Shown: positions 7,030 through 13,683 of the stretch, one piece after another
Layout of the letters: each line of letters begins with the position of its first letter
Position numbering within the stretch: position 1 is the first letter of the stretch
NCBI GenBank assembly: GCA_964418085.1
Contig: CAYQKB010000006.1
Coordinates: forward strand, 1-32,031
Source: JBBTYG01 sp964418085
Lineage (GTDB): Bacteria > Patescibacteriota > Minisyncoccia > UBA6257 > 2-01-FULL-56-20
Direction of reading: 5' to 3'
DNA length: 32,031 nt
The notes under the pieces: model-generated
Seen by the model: only the letters and a program-made list of their open reading frames with translations
Told to the model about the DNA's origin: nothing
Databases searched by the model: none
Program-made: the position numbers and the translations under genes

Positions 7030-8031
7030 CTGCGAAAGCCGCTCACACTGGCTGTTTTCTTGTTATCCCTGCTTCTTATTGGTTCGCTATGGTATACGGG
7101 AGCAAGATCCCCGGCCGCGACAACGGTTAGCATCTTGGGAGGCGTAGCTGATGCAGCATCTGTCTTGGAGTCAAACGCAGTGCCGGAGGTTGTGGCGTCC
7201 GCACCCGTTATCCCCGGAATGCAAAGCGACCAGTCAGTCGGCAATGATAGCTTCGTTGAGTCTATTTTCCCCGGGAGCGTGGTGGATTCGGGGATTGTGG
7301 CCGGACAGGAGTTCTCAAGATCGGACGTCATAACATATAAGGTAAAGAAAGGTGATACTCTTACTGACATCGCATCATTTTTTGGCGTGTCGCTCGATAC
7401 GCTTATCGGCGCGAATCCGTCAGTAAAAGCAGGTCACATGCGAGTCGGCGAAGAACTCTATATATTGCCGACATCCGGAATTGTATATAAAGTTCAGGAT
7501 GGAGACACGATCGAATCAATAGCCGCGTACTTCGGCATCCCGGAATCGAATATTAAGCAATTTAATAAGTCGGTTGATTTCACTTCTTTGGGAATGGGGT
7601 CATCTCTCGTTATCCCCGGAGGCAAGAAGATCGCATACGGCGGATCCAATCTCCCGAATTTTAACGGTCAATTTATAAAACCCGCGGATGGATTCAATTG
7701 GGGAAAACTACATCCATACAACGCGATTGATATTTCAAACTCATGTGGAACGCCGGTAGTTGCATCGGCGGAGGGGCTTGTGGTTTCGGACGATACGTTG
7801 GGCGATGGACACGGAGGATGGAACGGTGGGTATGGAAATTTTGTACTCATTGAACATCCCTTCGGAGACGCGATTAAAACCCGCTATACCCACCTCAAAG
7901 ATATTTCGGTGAGCGTCGGTGATTATGTAAAACAGGGCGACGTGATTGGGACCGTGGGAGACACGGGTGAGATAACGGGGTGCAGAGTAAGTTTTGAAGT
8001 GTACGGCGCACAAAATCCGTTTGTGAAATAG
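7030..8031 (+). CDS. LysM-LysM-M23 (LytM-like) envelope protein, probably catalytically inactive
   Basis: The protein is predicted to be exported and to bind peptidoglycan. Numbered from the CTG at 7030, it has a signal or anchor (2-22), a linker, LysM 1 (103-146), LysM 2 (153-196) and an M23 peptidase-like domain (215-333). The domain keeps the first His (228), Asp234, the CGTPV strand, GWNGGYGN and the YTHL His (288). The final HxH zinc and catalytic motif, normally CHxHFEV, reads CRVSFEV, so both histidines are lost. That suggests a regulatory LytM-type factor or a binding protein rather than a hydrolase. Start: the frame is open from 6979 but contains no ATG or GTG. The first TTG (7060) would cut the hydrophobic signal in half and remove its Arg-Lys n-region. 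I therefore prefer the CTG at 7030 (Leu-Arg-Lys-Pro), with low confidence. It is convergent with comM. Confidence 0.85.
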   Translation: MRKPLTLAVFLLSLLLIGSLWYTGARSPAATTVSILGGVADAASVLESNAVPEVVASAPVIPGMQSDQSVGNDSFVESIFPGSVVDSGIVAGQEFSRSDVITYKVKKGDTLTDIASFFGVSLDTLIGANPSVKAGHMRVGEELYILPTSGIVYKVQDGDTIESIAAYFGIPESNIKQFNKSVDFTSLGMGSSLVIPGGKKIAYGGSNLPNFNGQFIKPADGFNWGKLHPYNAIDISNSCGTPVVASAEGLVVSDDTLGDGHGGWNGGYGNFVLIEHPFGDAIKTRYTHLKDISVSVGDYVKQGDVIGTVGDTGEITGCRVSFEVYGAQNPFVK

Positions 8032-8104
8032 CGAAAAGCTAATTGCATATGGCCGGATAGCTAACTGGATTTACTATATGCTATAAGCCATTAGCAATTC
8101 GCTA
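8029..8104. repeat. Long imperfect inverted repeat between convergent genes
   Basis: TAGCGAAAAGCTAATTGC at 8029-8046 pairs with the complement of GCCATTAGCAATTCGCTA at 8087-8104 over 18 bases with three mismatches. An inner pair is ATAGC/GCTAT. The stop codon of the upstream plus-strand gene and the stop codon of comM each lie in one arm. There is no T tract, so it is not a classical terminator, but it may separate the two convergent transcripts. Confidence 0.65.
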
Positions 8105-9640
8105 AATCTCCTCCCGCAGTCTGTAGCTAAATGCTTCTCCGCAATGATCCGCGGAGATTTTTTCTTTTTGATCAAGGTCGGCAATGGTGCGGGCAGTTTT
8201 GAGGAGTCGGTAATATCCTCGGGGCGAAAGTCTGCTCTTATCGAATGTCTCTAAAAATTTTTCCGCTCCAGCATCGAGGTTCGCAAACTCTTCGGTTTGG
8301 CGGGAGCTCATTTCCGAATTTGTTCTGATTTTCCGGTTCGCAGGCAGGCGGCTGAACCGTTCCTGTTGGATCTTTCTTGCGTTTTCAACCGTGTCTCGTA
8401 TGCCGGGACTCGTCGGCGCAAAAGCCTTCTTTTCTCTGAGCGCCGATATTGCCACGCGCTGAACTTTTATCTGAAGATCAATGCGATCAAGGAGCGGTCC
8501 GGAAATCTTTTTCTCGTAGCGCATGATTTCGTTTGCGGAACATTTGCATTCACGGGCTGAATCTCCCCAAAAGCCGCAGGGGCAGGGATTCATTGCGGCG
8601 ATGAGGGTAAACCTCGCCGGGAAGACGAGACTGCTTTTCGCACGCGATATATGAACTGTCCCGGATTCAAGCGGCTGACGCAGTGATTCTAAAATATTTT
8701 TTTGAAACTCCGGCAGTTCGTCGAGAAACAAAATCCCCCGGTGCGCCAGACTTATTTCTCCCGGCTTCGGGTCGGACCCGCCGCCGACAATGGAAACAAG
8801 CGATGCGGTGTGATGCGGCGATCGAAATGGCCGCTCCGCCATAAGCCCGCCGGAACTGAGCCCGGCGGCGCTGTAAATCTTGGTCACCTCAATTGCTTCA
8901 TCGAGGGTAAGGTGCGGAAGAATGCCGAGCATCGCTTGGCTCAGCAGGCTCTTCCCTACTCCCGGCGGCCCCGACATAAGAAGATTGTGTCCCCCGCTCG
9001 CCGCGATGGTCATAGCCCGCTTCGCATTTTCCTGATTTTTTATTTCTGAAAAATCGGGGGCAAGAATTTCTTCCGCCTCAAGTTCGTGCGGTACCCACGG
9101 CTTTATAAGTCGCCGCTCTTCGAGAAAATCAATCGCATCCTGAAGTGTTTCGATTGGGATTATGTCTATTCCATCAATCACAGACGCTTCGTTCGCGTTT
9201 TGAATTGGAAGGAGGATATGTGTGAAGCCGGATTTTTTTGCCATTTCCGCGCTGTTTAGTGCGCCTGCGATGGGGCGCAGGCGTCCGTCGAGTGCGAGTT
9301 CGCCGATAAACATTTTATCCTTTGTTTCGAATGATAGAATTTGTCCGGTTGCGAGAAGATATCCGATTGCGATTGCGAGGTCATATTGCGATCCCGTCTT
9401 TTTCACGTCTGCGGGAGCAAGGTTCACGGTTATCTTTCTGTTTTCCCGATTCGGCGGCTTTACGCCAGAGTTTTTGAGAGCGGAATTCACGCGCTCCTTC
9501 GCTTCATTGAGTGCTTTGTCCGCCAGGCCGACAATATTGAACGCATGAAGGCCGACATTCAAATCCACCTCTACCTCAATGAGTTTGGATTTTATACCTT
9601 CAAGTTCGGCGGAATATAACCGCGCGAGGTTTTTGTTCAT
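8102..9640 (-). CDS. comM: ComM/YifB family Mg-chelatase-like AAA+ ATPase
   Basis: ComM-type hexameric AAA+ helicases promote branch migration during natural transformation. The protein has 512 residues, the usual family length. The N-terminal Lon-S16-like fold (about 1-170) includes the characteristic GLADKALNEAKERV and NLAPAD segments. The ATPase domain has Walker A GPPGVGKS (224-231) and Walker B LFLDELPEF (305-312). A Cys cluster (C353, C355, C365, C367) in the NPCPCG and CKCS segments is typical. The C-terminal helical domain has LSPRGYYR followed by ARTIADL. It follows the dksA-like gene by 37 bases on the same strand, so both may share a transcript. Type IV pilin-like genes elsewhere in the window fit, but do not prove, a DNA-uptake capacity. 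Confidence 0.95.
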   Translation of the reverse strand: MNKNLARLYSAELEGIKSKLIEVEVDLNVGLHAFNIVGLADKALNEAKERVNSALKNSGVKPPNRENRKITVNLAPADVKKTGSQYDLAIAIGYLLATGQILSFETKDKMFIGELALDGRLRPIAGALNSAEMAKKSGFTHILLPIQNANEASVIDGIDIIPIETLQDAIDFLEERRLIKPWVPHELEAEEILAPDFSEIKNQENAKRAMTIAASGGHNLLMSGPPGVGKSLLSQAMLGILPHLTLDEAIEVTKIYSAAGLSSGGLMAERPFRSPHHTASLVSIVGGGSDPKPGEISLAHRGILFLDELPEFQKNILESLRQPLESGTVHISRAKSSLVFPARFTLIAAMNPCPCGFWGDSARECKCSANEIMRYEKKISGPLLDRIDLQIKVQRVAISALREKKAFAPTSPGIRDTVENARKIQQERFSRLPANRKIRTNSEMSSRQTEEFANLDAGAEKFLETFDKSRLSPRGYYRLLKTARTIADLDQKEKISADHCGEAFSYRLREEI

Positions 9641-9677
9641 AGCATAATTTATTTTTCCCGATCCGCAGTGGTTGGGC

Positions 9678-10007
9678 TTACTCCGACTTCTTACAGCGTT
9701 TACACAGTCGTGATTCAGGAGACGCGACTAAAACTTTTTCTTCGATTTTTTTTCCGCACTGTTCGCAAACGCCGTACGTGCCAGCCGCGATTTTGTTCAG
9801 TGCCGCATCAATCTCATTTATTCGCTCTTTAAGAGTTTGAGCAAAAGCAATCTGATTTCCAAAACTTTCGGCTTCATTTTTTTCTTCATCCGAGCCGTCA
9901 ATGTCAGACCCGAAGTCTTCGGGCTTTTCCGCCCGAATAATATCCTTTAAAAGTTTTTCCTTTTCCTTCTCTAGTTTTATTTTGTACTGAGCAAAATTAT
10001 TTTCCAT
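9678..10007 (-). CDS. DksA/TraR-type C4 zinc-finger protein
   Basis: The 109-residue protein has a long N-terminal coiled coil (about 1-75) and a C-terminal C4 zinc finger with cysteines at 81, 84, 102 and 105 (GVCEQCGKKI and LCKRC). This family binds RNA polymerase through its secondary channel and modulates transcription initiation. The coiled-coil tip holds acidic residues (DIDGSDEE), in line with the Asp-rich tip needed in DksA. It is shorter than E. coli DksA (151 residues) and nearer to the short DksA/TraR proteins. A promoter (TTGACC, 17 bases, TACGCT) directly abuts the ATG, so the mRNA would be leaderless. It is followed by comM. Confidence 0.9.
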   Translation of the reverse strand: MENNFAQYKIKLEKEKEKLLKDIIRAEKPEDFGSDIDGSDEEKNEAESFGNQIAFAQTLKERINEIDAALNKIAAGTYGVCEQCGKKIEEKVLVASPESRLCKRCKKSE

Positions 10008-10013
10008 TTTTAA

Positions 10014-10042
10014 AGCGTAGTACGTTCGGTGTTCTTGGTCAA
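10014..10042 (-). promoter_or_regulatory. Promoter of the dksA-like gene
   Basis: The -35 TTGACC (10037-10042 on the complement), a 17-base spacer and the -10 TACGCT (10014-10019) lie with 6 bases between the -10 and the ATG at 10007. Transcription should start at or within a base or two of the ATG. Confidence 0.5.
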
Positions 10043-10061
10043 CTGACGGGCATACAAAAAA

Positions 10062-10457
10062 TTACAGAAAGATATTTTCATAGTGAGTGAACTCCGGCTT
10101 TAAATTTTCATCAAGGGATACTGCGAGGAGATCTATTCTCCAACCCTTTTCTTCAGAAATTAATTTTGGGTTGGCTGAGATAAAAAGTTCGCACGTTCTC
10201 GCAACTTTTTTAATTTTTGATTTAGTCATATTGTCTTCCGGTGCTAATCCGGCAATTGCCGGATTGCCGGATTTTTGCATGGTCTTAATTTCAAAAAATA
10301 CAAGAGTCTTATTCCTATCTTTCCTATCTATGCCGATGATATCTATCTCTCCAATTTTTGTAAGATAATTTCTGTTAATAATTCTATATCCCTTTTTATA
10401 AAGATAGGTACAAGCAAAATCTTCGCCAATTTTTCCAATTTCTGATTTTTTAGTCAT
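10062..10457 (-). CDS. yraN: YraN/UPF0102 family endonuclease-like protein
   Basis: This 131-residue protein has a nuclease-like fold related to Holliday-junction resolvases; its function is not firmly established. The family pattern is clear: GEDFACTYLYKKGY, then RNYLTKIGEIDII (catalytic-type Glu-Ile-Asp at 37-39) and FEIK (55-58), which together form an E-D-ExK active site. Residues about 62-71 (KSGNPAIAGL) look like an insertion encoded by the 20-base palindrome at 10240-10259. A strong promoter lies just upstream. It is divergent from the cassette at 11153 and upstream of dksA and comM on the same strand. Confidence 0.88.
   Translation of the reverse strand: MTKKSEIGKIGEDFACTYLYKKGYRIINRNYLTKIGEIDIIGIDRKDRNKTLVFFEIKTMQKSGNPAIAGLAPEDNMTKSKIKKVARTCELFISANPKLISEEKGWRIDLLAVSLDENLKPEFTHYENIFL
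10240..10267. repeat. Palindrome inside yraN
   Basis: AATCCGGCAATTGCCGGATT is a perfect 20-base palindrome, followed by an extra GCCGGATT. It is translated in frame as part of an apparent loop insertion (NPAIAG) after the catalytic FEIK strand of YraN. Confidence 0.65.
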
Positions 10458-10468
10458 ACATTTTTATT

Positions 10469-10497
10469 ATTATAAGATGTTTATCAAACAACTTCAA
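10469..10497 (-). promoter_or_regulatory. Promoter of yraN
   Basis: The -35 TTGAAG (10492-10497 on the complement), a 17-base spacer and a perfect -10 TATAAT (10469-10474) lie 11 bases from the ATG at 10457. One copy of the TGTTTATCAAA iterated motif (10478-10488) lies entirely inside the spacer, a natural place for a repressor or activator site. Confidence 0.65.
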
Positions 10498-10870
10498 TTT
10501 TTGACAAACATTTTGTTGTTTATCAAATGTGATAGTTGGTTGATTTACAAGAATTTATAGTTCTTGTTCTCTAAAATGTTTACATGAAAAGAAACTTAAC
10601 CGAAATCGGACATTACAATTTTCTTTTTGTGATCCCGCGGAGACGGCGTTTAAATATAATTTTGCGATGATCATTTTATTATAGGTGCCTATTTGGCTAA
10701 AATGTGAACAAAATGTTTATCGCGAAACACATTTTTTAGCCAAAATGTTTATCACTAGCATTTACAATGGTTTGTCAGATTTACAGAAAAACGATGTTTA
10801 GCAGAATGTTTGGCAAAAAAGATATAAATCGCCAAACTTCAATTTTTGACAAACAAAAATGTTTGTCAAA
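10478..10870. repeat. Iterated TGTTTRKCAAA motif array in a gene-free region
   Basis: About nine copies of an 11-base motif occur on both strands. They are at 10478 (TGTTTATCAAA), 10500 (complement), 10517, 10714, 10746, 10769, 10795, 10807, 10845 (complement) and 10860, with the last positions degenerating in the middle copies. The motif is near-palindromic (GTTT-NNN-AAAC). The surrounding 695 bases (10458-11152) hold no credible gene. They also hold a 19-base direct repeat (ACTTCAATTTTTGACAAAC near 10491 and 10836) and an imperfect hairpin TTTGGCTAAAATGTG/CACATTTTTTAGCCAAA (10692-10745). It could be an operator cluster or a replication-type iteron set. Confidence 0.6.
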
Positions 10871-10874
10871 AATT
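10841..10874. repeat. Perfect 15-base hairpin made from two motif copies
   Basis: The left arm AATTTTTGACAAACA (10841-10855), loop AAAA and right arm TGTTTGTCAAAAATT (10860-10874) pair perfectly. There is no downstream T tract on the plus strand, so a simple terminator for a plus-strand transcript is unlikely. A degenerate counterpart is at 10496-10528. Confidence 0.8.
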
Positions 10875-10996
10875 TGGATAAAAAATAAGGACAAAAGAAG
10901 TCGGATTCGGGCAAAAATAAGGCAAAAAAAAATAATCCGGCAAAATAATTTTTATTTTTTAATCCAATATCAAATTGAAAAGAAGCAAAGAATGAC

Positions 10997-11025
10997 TTGA
11001 CTTTTATAAAAAAGTATGCCATAGT
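10997..11025 (+). promoter_or_regulatory. Promoter of the three-gene cassette
   Basis: The -35 TTGACT (10997-11002), a 17-base spacer and the -10 CATAGT (11020-11025) are visible. The expected start near 11032 leaves a leader of about 120 nt before the ATG at 11153, unlike the near-leaderless genes around it. Confidence 0.55.
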
Positions 11026-11152
11026 TCAAGCACTTTGAGATGCTTCTCGGAGTGCGCTGTGCGACACATGAGTCGTATGGTGGCTGGTGAAAGCAGACTT
11101 GAAAATTTAAAATCGGATTCGAAATGAAAAACCAAAACGAAAGGAAAAGTGT

Positions 11153-11902
11153 ATGAGACTTGATGTGAGATCGGATAAACTCGAGCAGGCTGCTGATGGA
11201 ACTTACTCCACGGCAATTTGGATAAACACGCTTGGGCGCTGGCAGGGAGGGTTTCCTTTGACGGCACTCATCACCGTGGTTCACGACGCTGATGGCGTCG
11301 AAGTTGTCCCGCAGTCGCCAGTGGATCTCCACGACGGCTACGCAGAGTGGCCGCTCACCAAGCTTGTGGCCGGGCACCATTACACGGTGCACGTCACAAC
11401 GGGCGGGCGGGATGCACGGCTTTTAATTACCGTCCCCAAACTCCCGGCGCCGAATGTTTTGGTCGCAGACCAAAATAATGCTGCCGCAAAAGCGTACGCG
11501 GCAACCGAAGCGCTCAACAAGGCTAAAATCGCCGCAAGCCCCGAGACAGTGGAGCTCGAGAAGCAAATCAGCATGCTGACCCTTATGGCTACTGCGGCGG
11601 AAAAGCAAAAGTTAATTCGGGACAACGCTCCGAAAGCGGCCGAACCCGTTTCGCCCGACAAGCTCACGGTGAGCGTAACTGGTGTCGATGGCGATTACAA
11701 GTTGTGTATCGTCGTACTCGCCAAAGAGGGGAAGCCACTTGTTGGTTTCAAGGGGAAGGTTATAGTCAGTGGGGCTGTCAAAGCCTTTACGACAAAAATC
11801 GGTGGCTTGGCGGTGTGTCCCGTCAAGTTTAAAGAAGCCACCCGCTACATCGAAGTGCACGCGGGTGCACAGGGATGGACGGCTACGTTAGTCGGCCCCT
11901 AA
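11153..11902 (+). CDS. Cassette gene A: two beta-sandwich-like domains joined by a helical linker, unknown function
   Basis: This 249-residue protein has no signal peptide or membrane segment, so it should be cytoplasmic unless exported by another route. Residues 1-100 form a beta-rich domain with Ig/carboxypeptidase-regulatory-like strand patterns (ALITVVHDADGVEVV, WPLTKLVAGHHYTVHV). Residues about 105-165 are Ala/Lys/Glu-rich and helical, probably coiled coil. Residues about 170-249 form a second beta-rich domain, again Ig-like (KLTVSVTGVDGDYKLCIVV and GKPLVGFKGKVIVSG). I do not recognise a family. An AAAGGAAAA ribosome binding site lies 6 bases before the ATG. It is first in a three-gene unit with the genes at 11942 and 12559. 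Confidence 0.8.
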   Translation: MRLDVRSDKLEQAADGTYSTAIWINTLGRWQGGFPLTALITVVHDADGVEVVPQSPVDLHDGYAEWPLTKLVAGHHYTVHVTTGGRDARLLITVPKLPAPNVLVADQNNAAAKAYAATEALNKAKIAASPETVELEKQISMLTLMATAAEKQKLIRDNAPKAAEPVSPDKLTVSVTGVDGDYKLCIVVLAKEGKPLVGFKGKVIVSGAVKAFTTKIGGLAVCPVKFKEATRYIEVHAGAQGWTATLVGP

Positions 11903-11941
11903 ACAAAGAAAAATCAAACAAACAAAACTGAAAGGAAAAAT

Positions 11942-12562
11942 ATGACAGGATGGTTAAAACACATAGCAGCAGAAAGCATTGAGTGGGTGTCGGTCGTCGT
12001 GGCCAGCGTCTTTGGAAATACGTTGGTCAAAAGCGCAGAGGCAAAGAGAAGGCCAGTGCATGAAGCGACAATTGCTGTCGGACAAAAGGTTCGGGAGATG
12101 ACTCAATTCGATCGCAAGGCGCTCGATTCGGGGCTCGCGTATCTAAATGATCAGCTCTCAAACGCCAAGCCACCGCGTTCATCGGCGATTGAAAAGCTAT
12201 TGAATGAGATGACCACCCATAAGGGTGTGCTCAAAATTAACAGTCGTCGGTACCTGGAGAATGATCTCTCCAGGTGGCTCAATGAGCTAGTGCAGGCGAG
12301 GGGTAACCACGTTCTGATCCGCCTCGACGCAATCTGCAGAAAGAGCCGAGAGGAGTTTGTGGATCAATACGAGCTCCAGAACAATGATGGAGTGCGGCAA
12401 CACTTACAACTCGCAAAGAACGTAACGACAGACACAATTAAGGAAGCCGCGAATTGGATTGATGAAAAGGCAGACGAAGCGGTTCCGTATATCGCCGAGG
12501 GGGCTGACTTCCTCGAGGGATTGGCATCACGTCTGGAAAACAGAAAGGGAGGTAAGCGATGA
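11942..12562 (+). CDS. Cassette gene B: helical protein of unknown function
   Basis: The 206-residue protein is almost entirely helical and has no clear signal peptide. A short hydrophobic stretch near the N-terminus (about 14-28, EWVSVVVASVFGNTLV) may be amphipathic or a weak membrane contact. The C-terminal third (DTIKEAANWIDEKADEAV then EGADFLEGLASRLENRKGG) has heptad-like spacing. No family is recognised. A GAAAGGAAAAAT ribosome binding site precedes the ATG, and the preceding leader resembles that of gene A. Its stop codon overlaps the start of gene C in ATGA, so translation of B and C is coupled and the products probably work together. Confidence 0.78.
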   Translation: MTGWLKHIAAESIEWVSVVVASVFGNTLVKSAEAKRRPVHEATIAVGQKVREMTQFDRKALDSGLAYLNDQLSNAKPPRSSAIEKLLNEMTTHKGVLKINSRRYLENDLSRWLNELVQARGNHVLIRLDAICRKSREEFVDQYELQNNDGVRQHLQLAKNVTTDTIKEAANWIDEKADEAVPYIAEGADFLEGLASRLENRKGGKR

Positions 12563-13470
12563 AAGCCTTTCTAATCCAAGCTAGGAGAATGATAGTTGCA
12601 GCTCTACGGATCATCTGGGCCGTCTGGAATGAGGGCAACTACTGGGCGAGGTATGTAATCTTGACGATGCTGTTTTTTCCAGTCGTCATCGCTGCAATCT
12701 CGCTTTTTGGATCGTTTGTCCTCACGTCACTTGTAGCTCTCGTCCTGCCGGTAGTGGCAATCATCGCGCTATTCTGGTTTTGGCGGGACCCGCTCATCCT
12801 CGCGGTTCTTGCGGGGTTTCCCTGGGGCAGACAAATCCTTCGGTTCGCGGCATGGATGCTGGCAGCCGAAATCGGGATTGGCATAATCTTTTCTGCCGTC
12901 CCGATTGCGAACAACAGGGGATTTATTCCGCTCTACTGCCTCGTGCTTCTCTTCTACTCAATTCTCGTGATTACAAACGGGAATAAAAAGTTGAGGTGGC
13001 ACGCGGGCACAACGGCAATCATAATTACCTTGTTGTTCTACATTCCCGACATCGCGTCGGCCGTGGCATACAGGCTGAACCTAAAACAGAAAAGTGTCGC
13101 AGTCGGCATCAGAACTAATGGCTTTTCGGGGTTGAGCAATTTGCTTCCCGCAAGGCATGCATCGGTGGACACGAATCCGCCGACGGCGATTCTGATGCCA
13201 GCGGATCAAGCGGATCTGTGGATTCCTGAGAATTACGGGTACTACAAGATTCCGCTCACGGTCACGAATCAATTCAGTGGGTGGATCCACGTTCCTCATA
13301 GGTGGGGATGGGTTGACCTCTGGCCTGATGGTACGAACGGGTACTGGGTTCAGTACTTGGGCGAAAACCAGCCGAGGTATATGAACCCAAGCGGAACAAA
13401 CGTTCTCCGGTATGGCCCGTTCAAGGTCGCCGGCGAAGGAGGTTTCTTCTACCTCAAACGGAAAACTTAA
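12559..13470 (+). CDS. Cassette gene C: polytopic membrane protein with soluble C-terminal domain, unknown function
   Basis: The 303-residue protein has about five membrane segments (roughly 31-50, 53-75, 95-115, 119-137 and 148-167), then a C-terminal domain of about 130 residues. That domain is rich in Trp, Tyr, Pro and Asn (SGWIHVPHRWGWVDLW, GTNGYWVQYLG) and looks beta-structured. No catalytic motif is evident and I do not recognise a family. A GGGAGG site lies 8 bases before the ATG, and the start overlaps the stop of gene B. If A and B are cytosolic, C is the obvious membrane partner. A double hairpin terminator follows 18 bases after the stop. Confidence 0.78.
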   Translation: MKAFLIQARRMIVAALRIIWAVWNEGNYWARYVILTMLFFPVVIAAISLFGSFVLTSLVALVLPVVAIIALFWFWRDPLILAVLAGFPWGRQILRFAAWMLAAEIGIGIIFSAVPIANNRGFIPLYCLVLLFYSILVITNGNKKLRWHAGTTAIIITLLFYIPDIASAVAYRLNLKQKSVAVGIRTNGFSGLSNLLPARHASVDTNPPTAILMPADQADLWIPENYGYYKIPLTVTNQFSGWIHVPHRWGWVDLWPDGTNGYWVQYLGENQPRYMNPSGTNVLRYGPFKVAGEGGFFYLKRKT

Positions 13471-13488
13471 AAAGAAGACAGCTCATTG

Positions 13489-13554
13489 GGGCGCGAAAAG
13501 CGCCCAAAAAAACAAAACCCCCGACCGGGTCAACTGGTCGGGGTGTTTTTTTTT
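13489..13554 (+). terminator. Rho-independent terminator ending the cassette
   Basis: There are two hairpins. GGGCGC (13489-13494) pairs with GCGCCC (13500-13505) around GAAAA. Then CCCCGACC (13519-13526) pairs with GGTCGGGG (13536-13543), followed by TG and nine T residues ending at 13554. The second is a textbook terminator and isolates the cassette from the glycosylation operon. Confidence 0.92.
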
Positions 13555-13683
13555 ACTCCCTTGCTTCCGCTCTGTCAAAGTAGGCAAGGGTCAAATCCCG
13601 TGGTACTATCTGAAAGTTAAAAAGTGCTCTTCCTGCAGCCTGTTTAGGGGGTTGGGCCAGGCAAAAAGTTATTATTCTACGAG

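Noticed and set aside
10478..10874. Possible CRISPR array
   Set aside because: Repeats are only 11 bases, occur in both orientations and have irregular spacing; no cas genes nearby.
10458..11000. Chromosomal replication origin
   Set aside because: No dnaA, dnaN or rpmH nearby and no clear TTATCCACA boxes; the iterated motif only weakly resembles a DnaA box. Kept as a hypothesis in the findings, not as a feature.
10767..11022. Small frames on both strands in the repeat-rich gap upstream of the cassette
   Set aside because: Lys/Asn/Phe-rich low-complexity translations of AT-rich repeats; no ribosome binding site and no domain pattern.
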